NCBI GenBank assembly: GCA_045576355.1
Contig: JAZNGG010000028.1
Span: 1-38,728 of the forward strand
Direction of reading: 5' to 3'
Length of the DNA stretch: 38,728 nucleotides
DNA from: Liminaster sp045576355
Lineage (GTDB): Bacteria > Bacteroidota > Bacteroidia > Bacteroidales > UBA3663
The notes below the pieces were generated by a model, which saw only the letters and a program-made list of their open reading frames with translations, was not told the DNA's origin and made no database searches. The position numbers and the translations under genes are program-made. Below, piece by piece: positions 32,755 to 38,728 of this stretch. Position 1 is the stretch's first letter. Each line of letters starts with the position of its first letter.

Positions 32755-34962
32755 ATGCGCAGAGCACTATTGATCATATTGAGTTGCCTCTCTTTGTGGC
32801 ACTTCGCTTGGGGACAGATAAACACAGATCGAGTACTTTCGATCGGACGTAATGCGTTGTATTTTGAGGATTATGTCCTTTCTATACAATATTTTAATGA
32901 GGTAATCCATGTGAAACCCTATTTAGCAGAACCTTATCTCTATCGTTCTATTGCAAAACTATATCTCGATGACTATGGTGGCGCAGACATTGATGCCTCA
33001 GCCTGTATCGAGCGTAACCCCTTTATTGTCACAGCCTATCAAGTGCGCGGCATCGCCCGACTACATAAGGGAGATTACGCGATGGCGATAGAGGACTTTA
33101 CCAAAGGTCTTTCCATGCGCCCGGATGATAAGGCCTTTTTGCGCAATCTCGCCATCGCCTATGCCGAACAAAAGGATTATGCTAAAGCGGACTCTTGCTT
33201 TTCTGACCTGATTCGCAATTTCCCGTCCGAGTCTTCTGCTTACCTGCATCGTGCTCAATTACGTTTGGAACAGAAAGATAGTCTTCGTGCTCTGACCGAT
33301 CTCAATCAGGCAATCGATTTGGATAAAAGTTCTGCCTATGCCTTTGGCTTAAGGAGCATGATTCATCTTGAATCCAAACATTATGAAGAGGCGCTCACAG
33401 ACATTGACATGGCAGTGAAACTCGATCCTGAGCAGGCAGCCTATTACATCAATCGTGGATTGGTCAGATATAACCTGTATAATATACAAGGTGCGCTGGA
33501 GGACTATGATATGGCCCTCTCATTAGATCCGGAGAGTGTTATCTCGTTATATAATCGAGGGCTATTGCGTGCTCAGATTGGTGATCGTAATCGAGCTATT
33601 GCAGACTTTTCTGAAGTATTGGCGATAGAGCCGGACAATACGTTTGCAGCCTATAACAGAGCGTTGCTGAGAGATGAGGTAGGAGATTTTCAAGGGGCGA
33701 TTGAGGATTACACTTTGGTTTATGATGCCCATCCCAATTTTTTTCCGGCGCTCTATGCTCGATCTGAAGACTACCGAAACTTAGGAAATACCCAAGCAGC
33801 CGATAGGGATTTTAAGTATGCTTTTGATGTCGAACGTAGAGTGAAAGCTGAACATAACGAAAGGATGCGTAGTCGGGAGAAGTTGATACGTGAGGGTGTA
33901 GCTAATCCGGATAGCGTGTTGGCTGCTCAGGCTAAAGAGATTGCTGATGACACTTTGGACGACGAAGAACGCACAAGAAAAGAAGGTGAAAGGAATATTC
34001 GCAAGTTTAATCGTGTCATGTCAAGTAATATCACAGATCAAACGAAATCCAAATACTCCAGTGATATACGAGGCCGGATACAAGACAAACACTATGTTGT
34101 GCAGCTACAGCCTCTCTATGTTTTGGGTTACTACGAGAAGACTGACCAAATACGTCAAACTGTTTATTTTGAGAAGACGATATCCGACTTCAATCGAGCA
34201 TCTCTATTGAGTCGTCGATTAAAACCGGTCGGCAATGATCCTATGCTTTCTCAGGCGCAAGTACAGGCCCATTTTACATCGATAGATGATTTTTCGCGAC
34301 AACTCGAAATTTCACCTAATAACATTATCGCCTATTTCGGTCGTTCTATAGACTTCATGCTGGTACAGGATTATCAAAATGCTTTAGATGACCTCAATCA
34401 AGTTTTGCTAAGAAAAGATAATTTCATCTTGGCATTTTTTAACAGGGCATATGTTCGCCTGCGTCTATTGGAGATTGTTGAGAGAGAAAAGTCTTCGTCC
34501 ATGCTGGAGGATAGCGAGTCTGATGATTTGAGAAATGCCCCCTTTGTCACAGGTCCTATATCTGGATTGACCTCTTCCGGACGTATAGATATCCGACGTG
34601 ATAATCCCGCATCCCGTGTAGGCAAACGGACCATATCTTCGACTCATAACAATATGCACAAACTTGAGTTTGAGATGGCTCTCCGTGATTTGGACAAGGT
34701 GATTGAGCTATCTCCTACATTTGTATATGCTTACTTTAATCGTGCTTATGTCTGTGCCATGATGCATAATCATGAGGCAGCCATTGCAGATCTGACTCGT
34801 GCAATCGAGATGTACCCCGACTTTGCAGAAGCCTATTTTAATCGCGGATTGATACGGCTACGTATTGGCATGACCTCAGAGGGAATAGCAGATTTAAGTA
34901 AAGCAGGTGAGTTAGGATTGGCTGGCGCATATAGTGTGATGAAGAGAGCTACAAGCCGATAA
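32755..34962 (+). CDS. Large exported TPR-repeat protein
   Basis: A 735-residue protein with a signal peptide (residues 1-20, ending WHFAWGQ) followed by many TPR units. Recognisable repeats include AYQVRGIARLHKGDYAMAIE, AYYINRGLVRYNLYNIQGAL, AYNRALLRDEVGDFQGAIED and, at the end, AYFNRGLIRLRIGMTSEGIA. Two TPR blocks (about 25-365 and 515-735) are split by a charged segment without TPR (about 370-500) and a Ser/Arg-rich insert near 605-635. It is probably periplasmic or attached to the outer membrane, serving as a protein-interaction platform. The partner is unknown; the two downstream envelope genes are candidates. Confidence 0.85.
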   Translation: MRRALLIILSCLSLWHFAWGQINTDRVLSIGRNALYFEDYVLSIQYFNEVIHVKPYLAEPYLYRSIAKLYLDDYGGADIDASACIERNPFIVTAYQVRGIARLHKGDYAMAIEDFTKGLSMRPDDKAFLRNLAIAYAEQKDYAKADSCFSDLIRNFPSESSAYLHRAQLRLEQKDSLRALTDLNQAIDLDKSSAYAFGLRSMIHLESKHYEEALTDIDMAVKLDPEQAAYYINRGLVRYNLYNIQGALEDYDMALSLDPESVISLYNRGLLRAQIGDRNRAIADFSEVLAIEPDNTFAAYNRALLRDEVGDFQGAIEDYTLVYDAHPNFFPALYARSEDYRNLGNTQAADRDFKYAFDVERRVKAEHNERMRSREKLIREGVANPDSVLAAQAKEIADDTLDDEERTRKEGERNIRKFNRVMSSNITDQTKSKYSSDIRGRIQDKHYVVQLQPLYVLGYYEKTDQIRQTVYFEKTISDFNRASLLSRRLKPVGNDPMLSQAQVQAHFTSIDDFSRQLEISPNNIIAYFGRSIDFMLVQDYQNALDDLNQVLLRKDNFILAFFNRAYVRLRLLEIVEREKSSSMLEDSESDDLRNAPFVTGPISGLTSSGRIDIRRDNPASRVGKRTISSTHNNMHKLEFEMALRDLDKVIELSPTFVYAYFNRAYVCAMMHNHEAAIADLTRAIEMYPDFAEAYFNRGLIRLRIGMTSEGIADLSKAGELGLAGAYSVMKRATSR

Positions 34963-34995
34963 TTGCCAACATCGCCATCAAGCTTTTCCGTTGCA

Positions 34996-35020
34996 TTTTA
35001 ATCCTCTATTAGGGTTAAAA
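34996..35020 (+). terminator. Hairpin after the TPR gene
   Basis: TTTTAATCC and GGGTTAAAA form a 9-bp stem (one G-U) around a 7-nt loop, 34 nt after the stop. A T tract is lacking, so termination efficiency is uncertain. Confidence 0.45.
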
Positions 35021-35084
35021 ATACTTAATAGATGCTTATTTTAGTATCCTTTTGTCTTTTTTTGTCAATCTTAGACTTGAAAAC

Positions 35085-35115
35085 TTTGTTACATCCGAAA
35101 AAAGGCTCATATTTG
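35085..35115 (+). promoter_or_regulatory. Promoter of the outer-membrane protein gene
   Basis: TTTG (35085-35088), 19 bp, CATATTTG (35108-35115): one mismatch to the Bacteroidetes consensus. The leader to the ATG at 35209 is about 85 nt. Confidence 0.6.
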
Positions 35116-35208
35116 CATATTCAATTCAAGGTCTTAATCGTTTTTTGAACTTTGATCATCAAACATGAATTATTGACCTTACATTCAGATAAACACTAAA
35201 TATCATCG

Positions 35209-36528
35209 ATGAAAAATCTATTAAAGTCCTGTGTTTGGATTTTGGGAGTTGTCTATTTGCTCATTATACCGATGGCCTCTGTTAAGGCGCAAGATATGAA
35301 TCCGAGCAATTTGACTAATTCGCCATATTCTCGCTACGGAATGGGTAAGTTAGGAACTGTTGGCAACACTTCTACCCGAGCTATGGGAGATATTGGGATT
35401 GCTTTACGGACATCCTCATTTACCAACCTTGCCAACCCTGCATCTCTAACTGCTATCGATACGCTTACGATGCTTTTTGATACAGGTTTGACTGCCGAAT
35501 GGGCTTCTTTTTCAGAAAATGGACGCCGTTCCTCTGATTGGAATGCCGGATTTTCTTACATGAGTTTCCATTTCCCCCTTTGGCGCAACTTTGCCATGTC
35601 TCTTTCTCTCACCCCATACACAATGGTCGGTTATAGCTACGGAGGAGAAGACAAAGTAGGTATCGATGGCGCTTTGACACCCACCGATTCTCTTTTTTAC
35701 TCTCAAAATTATGCCGGCGATGGTGGACTCAGCAAGATGATGGCAGGAATCGGGTGGAAACCGATTACTACCAAAAATGCTTCTGTCAGTGTCGGTGTCA
35801 ATGCAGGATACATCTTTGGGACGGTCGATCATGCCGGATCTGTTTCTATCTCTACGGGACAGGGGCAAAATACGATTGTCAATCGCCAATTTACGGCTCG
35901 GGGTATGGACTTGGAGTTGGGTATTCAATTTCAACAACGGCTTAATTCGACCCACTCCATGATATTTGGAGCCACTTTTTCTCCGAAGACTCCTCTTAAA
36001 GTCGATGCACAAAATTTGAAATACTCCAACACTGATACAGTAAGTTTTGATAGTAACCTTTCGTTACGAACCCCTTTAAAGTTTGGTGTTGGTCTTACCT
36101 ACGTTATTGATCGTAAATTGATTGCCGGAGCTGAGTTTGCTTTTGAAAATTGGTCTAAAGTGGCCGGTTTGGATGCTAATTTGCAGAAAAAAGATGATAT
36201 TTACAAAAATATCACTAAATTTGCAGTTGGATTAGAATATCGACCGGAACTATATTCTCAAAATTATCTTAAAACTATCCGTTATCGTTTGGGAGCCAAC
36301 TATAAAACTTCTTACATCGATGTTTATGGCAGTCAGAATAAAGAGTTTACGTTGAGTGCCGGTTTCGGATTCCCATTGAAAGTGCAGAAACGTAGTATGC
36401 TCAACTTTGCAGCCGAATATACTCGTCTTCAGCCTTCAAGAAGTGGTTTGCTATCAGAAGATTATCTGCGGTTTACCCTTGGAATAACCTTTAATGAGTT
36501 AATGTTCTTCCGCAATAAACTTCGATAA
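35209..36528 (+). CDS. Outer-membrane beta-barrel protein (FadL/PorV-like fold)
   Basis: A 439-residue protein with a signal peptide (residues 1-28, ending VKAQ). The mature N-terminus SPYSRYGMGKLG, the following RAMGDIGIAL and the NPASLTAIDTLTMLFDTGL segment are typical of a Bacteroidetes outer-membrane family related to FadL/PorV-like barrels. The rest is antiparallel strands rich in Gly and aromatic residues, ending with a strand containing FTLGITFNELMFF. Function is unknown; possibilities are transport of hydrophobic compounds or a partner in protein export. It lies 119 bp before the second TPR gene. Confidence 0.75.
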   Translation: MKNLLKSCVWILGVVYLLIIPMASVKAQDMNPSNLTNSPYSRYGMGKLGTVGNTSTRAMGDIGIALRTSSFTNLANPASLTAIDTLTMLFDTGLTAEWASFSENGRRSSDWNAGFSYMSFHFPLWRNFAMSLSLTPYTMVGYSYGGEDKVGIDGALTPTDSLFYSQNYAGDGGLSKMMAGIGWKPITTKNASVSVGVNAGYIFGTVDHAGSVSISTGQGQNTIVNRQFTARGMDLELGIQFQQRLNSTHSMIFGATFSPKTPLKVDAQNLKYSNTDTVSFDSNLSLRTPLKFGVGLTYVIDRKLIAGAEFAFENWSKVAGLDANLQKKDDIYKNITKFAVGLEYRPELYSQNYLKTIRYRLGANYKTSYIDVYGSQNKEFTLSAGFGFPLKVQKRSMLNFAAEYTRLQPSRSGLLSEDYLRFTLGITFNELMFFRNKLR

Positions 36529-36647
36529 ACCTTTTTTATTAAGCAGAATGTCTGATTTAGATTGTATTGACTCTATATGTGCTACAATGGTCAAACATGA
36601 TGTCTTATTGGTGATAATAATAATCTCAAATATAAATTAAAAAAACT

Positions 36648-38048
36648 ATGAAACTATCTAGAAGACTAACAATGATGATGGCCACGCTGATAGCTATTCC
36701 GACTACAGCCGTCCATGCTCAAACAGAATTTCCTGACGAATGTCATGAAAACAACAGCCTTTATTATGAGTATGCCAAACAAAAGAATTATGGTGATGCC
36801 CTTGAGTTTTGGAATAAACTCTATGCTCAATGCCCGAACTACAACAAAAACTTATATATTTATGGTGTAGAGATTGTCAAATATGAGATTTCTAAAGCTG
36901 CCGATGAGACTGCTAAAAAAGCTGCTATCGACAAATTGATGAAACTCTATGATAATCGTATCCAATACTTCGGTAACGACGCTAAAAAGCCTGCTCCGGT
37001 TATTTTAGGAGAGAAAGCCATTAACTATCTTATCTATATGGGTAAGGACGCAGATATTGACGTAGCCTATGATTGGTTGTCTCAGTCTGTGGAGGGCAGT
37101 AAAGAGGCTGCTGATGCCAAGGTGCTTGTACAGTGGGTGAACCTTTCTTTTAAGAAATTTCAGAAAGACCCCTCTTTCAAGTCTCAATATATTGCCAATT
37201 ATATGAAGGGGAGCGAGTATGTCAATGGCTCACTTGATAAATGGCAGATTCGTTTGGATGCCAATTTGGAGAAAGGAGATGATCCAGCAGCAAAGAAAGA
37301 TGTCGCTACTTCTCAGAAATTTATTAGCTACTTGAAGACACAAAAAGTGAATATGGTCAATCAGTTTGGTAATAGTGGCGCTGCTGATTGTAATACACTT
37401 GTCGAGCTCTTTACTCCTCAGGTTGAGGAGAAAAAAGATGACATCACTTTCTTGACCAATGTTATTGCTCTCTTGAGTCGTTCAAAGTGTAAAGATTCTG
37501 ATCTCTATTTTGCTGCATCTGAAGCCGTTTATAACCTTACTCCATCTATGGAGTCTGCTAAGGGTATGGCTCAGCAAGCTGTCAAGAAAGAGGATTGGGA
37601 TGCTGCTCTTAACTATTTCGATCAGGCTTTGGGCTTTGCTATTCAGCCGGAAGATAAGAGTGAGATTCTTCTTTTGATGGCAACTCTTCAGTACAAGTAT
37701 AAGAAAAATTTCTCTAAAGCTCGTGAACTTTGCTATTCTTCTTTAAAGCATGACCCCAAACAGGCTGAGCCTTATATCTACATTGCAGACATGTATCGCC
37801 AATCAGGAGCTATGGTTTTCCCGAGTGAGGATAACGTTATTCGTGCCACAGTCTATATGGCTGCTGTCGAAGAACTTAAGAAAGCCAAGGCTGCAGATCC
37901 TTCACGTGCAGATGAGGTTAATAGTATGATCTCCGCCTACAAAAAAGCATTCCCTGAGAAGTCTCAGTTGTTTATGAAAGGTCTTCAAGCCGGAACTAAA
38001 TATCACATCCCAGGCTGGATGAATATTGATATTGTTATTCCTGATTGA
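36648..38048 (+). CDS. Exported TPR protein
   Basis: A 466-residue protein with a signal peptide (residues 1-24, cleavage after VHA). TPR-like helices are visible near 40-60 (YYEYAKQKNYGDALEFWNKL) and again at about 310-380 (AVKKEDWDAALNYFDQAL, NFSKARELCYSSLKHDPKQA). The centre is Lys/Asp-rich. The C-terminus (TKYHIPGWMNIDIVIPD) is well defined, as in conserved Bacteroidales homologues. It probably works in the periplasm with the preceding barrel, but the role is unknown. It is followed by a clear terminator. Confidence 0.8.
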   Translation: MKLSRRLTMMMATLIAIPTTAVHAQTEFPDECHENNSLYYEYAKQKNYGDALEFWNKLYAQCPNYNKNLYIYGVEIVKYEISKAADETAKKAAIDKLMKLYDNRIQYFGNDAKKPAPVILGEKAINYLIYMGKDADIDVAYDWLSQSVEGSKEAADAKVLVQWVNLSFKKFQKDPSFKSQYIANYMKGSEYVNGSLDKWQIRLDANLEKGDDPAAKKDVATSQKFISYLKTQKVNMVNQFGNSGAADCNTLVELFTPQVEEKKDDITFLTNVIALLSRSKCKDSDLYFAASEAVYNLTPSMESAKGMAQQAVKKEDWDAALNYFDQALGFAIQPEDKSEILLLMATLQYKYKKNFSKARELCYSSLKHDPKQAEPYIYIADMYRQSGAMVFPSEDNVIRATVYMAAVEELKKAKAADPSRADEVNSMISAYKKAFPEKSQLFMKGLQAGTKYHIPGWMNIDIVIPD

Positions 38049-38072
38049 TCAGTAATATATTTTTAGATAAAG

Positions 38073-38123
38073 AGTCTAACCCATTGTGTCGTTATTATCA
38101 GGCACTCGAGTTAGGCTTTTTTT
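38073..38123 (+). terminator. Rho-independent terminator after the last TPR gene
   Basis: AGTCTAAC pairs with GTTAGGCT (8 bp, one G-U), enclosing an inner stem GTGTC/GGCAC, and is followed by a run of seven T residues counting the last stem base. Confidence 0.8.
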
Positions 38124-38190
38124 GTTTTTATTTGTGGAGGATAAATAAATATTCTGGAATTAAACAGATATAAAGACGTTTTTAAAAATA

Positions 38191-38338
38191 TTTATTGCTG
38201 TCCGGTAAAAAATTGTCGTGAATAAAGAATCAGGGCTGACACTTCTCACGAGGTATCAGCCCTTTTGGTTATCTTTGTTTTGGACAAACATAAATATAAC
38301 CATGAGCAAAGATAGTCATTTTACCGGACAGCAATAAA
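38191..38338 (+). mobile_element. 148-bp MITE-like element or IS 5'-end remnant
   Basis: A perfect 20-bp inverted repeat (TTTATTGCTGTCCGGTAAAA at 38191-38210 and its reverse complement at 38319-38338) bounds 148 bp. Inside are an 8-bp hairpin AGGGCTGA/TCAGCCCT followed by TTTT (38232-38267), a promoter-like TATCTTTG (38270-38277) and an ATG at 38302 opening an 11-codon frame MSKDSHFTGQQ. That peptide resembles the start of Bacteroidetes IS4-type transposases with a DUF4372 N-terminus (pattern MxKxxHFTGQP, from memory). A hairpin before the transposase start is also typical of insertion sequences. I see no target duplication. Confidence 0.55.
38232..38267 (+). terminator. Terminator-like hairpin inside the MITE-like element
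   Basis: AGGGCTGA (38232-38239) pairs with TCAGCCCT (38256-38263), followed by a short T run. In insertion sequences such hairpins shield the transposase gene from outside transcription. Confidence 0.6.
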
Positions 38339-38351
38339 AAATAAGTTAAGG

Positions 38352-38525
38352 TTAGTGAAAATAGAAACAATTAAGTAGCGCAGCGACTTGGGTCTCAAGT
38401 ATCCAATCGAGGATAGGATTATAGACACCTATAATAAGAATTATACTCTCTTGTTGCAATAAATATGCAGGATATATACAGAGTTCGATCTCTTGCAATG
38501 TGACATCACAGAGGGTCTCAAACAT
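38352..38525 (-). CDS. Possible 57-residue small protein
   Basis: A minus-strand frame from ATG (38525-38523) to TAA encodes 57 residues, starting MFETLCDVTLQEIEL, with a hydrophobic centre (SIILIIGVYNPILDWIL) and ending CFYFH. I recognise no family and see no good promoter. It lies between the two CTGTCCGG repeat pairs, so it may be a passenger of a mobile element or a chance frame. Confidence 0.25.
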   Translation of the reverse strand: MFETLCDVTLQEIELCIYPAYLLQQESIILIIGVYNPILDWILETQVAALLNCFYFH

Positions 38526-38568
38526 AGGTTTTTTTAAGCCTCTCGAAAGAGTTAAAATTATATTATTA

Positions 38569-38619
38569 CTGTCCGGTAAAAATCATGAAGCGTTTCAAAA
38601 ACAACATTTCCCCGGACAG
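38569..38619. repeat. Second facing pair of CTGTCCGG repeats
   Basis: CTGTCCGGTAAAAA at 38569-38582 faces CCCCGGACAG ending at 38619, 51 bp outer to outer. Eight bases are perfectly inverted, and the inner flank has diverged (TAAAA versus GGAAA). The left copy shares 13 bases with the MITE-like element ends at 38198-38210. Confidence 0.7.
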
Positions 38620-38728
38620 CCGATATGTTTGGTATACATATGAGCCATTTTAGGGGGAAAAGTGCAGGATAAAGCTTAAAATGGGAAATAACAACCATAT
38701 ATGATAAGTCTATTCTCATTTATCAATG

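Larger units (their letters stand above)
38049..38728. other. Repeat-rich region at the end of the window
   Basis: No conventional gene is seen in these 680 bp. After the terminator there are four copies of CTGTCCGG in two facing pairs (38198 with 38327; 38569 with 38612). Three of the four extend to the 13-mer CTGTCCGGTAAAA. A strong hairpin and a promoter-like box lie within the first pair, and a 57-codon minus-strand frame lies between the pairs. The layout suggests mobile-element ends or remnants. The window stops before any further gene. Confidence 0.6.

Noticed and set aside
38340..38570. tRNA-like fragment (GTTCGATC segment)
   Set aside because: No cloverleaf could be folded: the putative T-stem does not pair and no anticodon arm or acceptor stem is found.

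Overview
This looks like a chromosomal segment from a member of the Bacteroidales. The evidence is Bacteroidetes-type promoters (TTTG, 19-20 bp, TAnnTTTG) in front of many genes, outer-membrane beta-barrels and signal-peptide TPR proteins, a pectin-degrading enzyme cluster typical of the group, and a Bacteroidetes-type pyruvate phosphate dikinase and LptE. The genus cannot be fixed by eye.

Layout. 1-1061: tail of an unknown gene and a small outer-membrane barrel. 1099-7215 (minus): a secreted endonuclease/phosphatase-fold protein, the repair translocase Mfd and a DbpA-like helicase with a DEYD box. 7645-8655: GAPDH. 8656-9331: a gene-free stretch with an AT-rich palindrome and seven 22-bp tandem repeats between two convergent terminators. 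9332-10979 (minus): a stand-alone TrpB2-type tryptophan synthase beta chain behind a long leader. That leader encodes a 24-residue peptide with adjacent Trp codons and has the three mutually exclusive pairings of a classical attenuator. 11053-19688 (minus): a four-enzyme operon (GH106, GH2, GH28, PL9) fitting rhamnogalacturonan breakdown, with no SusC/SusD in view. 20187-23267 (minus): sigma-54 activator, LptE-like lipoprotein, TPR protein and SecG. 23471-25838 (plus): a sugar kinase fused to a RapZ C-terminal domain, then a MurU-like nucleotidyltransferase. 26063-28792: pyruvate phosphate dikinase. 29166-31055 (minus): an ABC-type ATPase and a DUF4435 protein, the gene pair that defines PARIS anti-phage systems. 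31222-32586 (minus): an AmpG-like permease. 32755-38048 (plus): two TPR proteins flanking an outer-membrane protein. 38049-38728: inverted repeats that look like a MITE or an insertion-sequence remnant.

How the parts fit. GAPDH and PPDK are central carbon genes with near-identical promoter cores. The kinase-RapZ fusion, the MurU-like enzyme and the AmpG-like permease could together serve peptidoglycan amino-sugar recycling. The most notable items are the trpB attenuator, the compact PARIS-like pair, the kinase-RapZ fusion and the repeat structures at about 9 kb and 38.2-38.6 kb. All assignments come from reading motifs; no database search was run.
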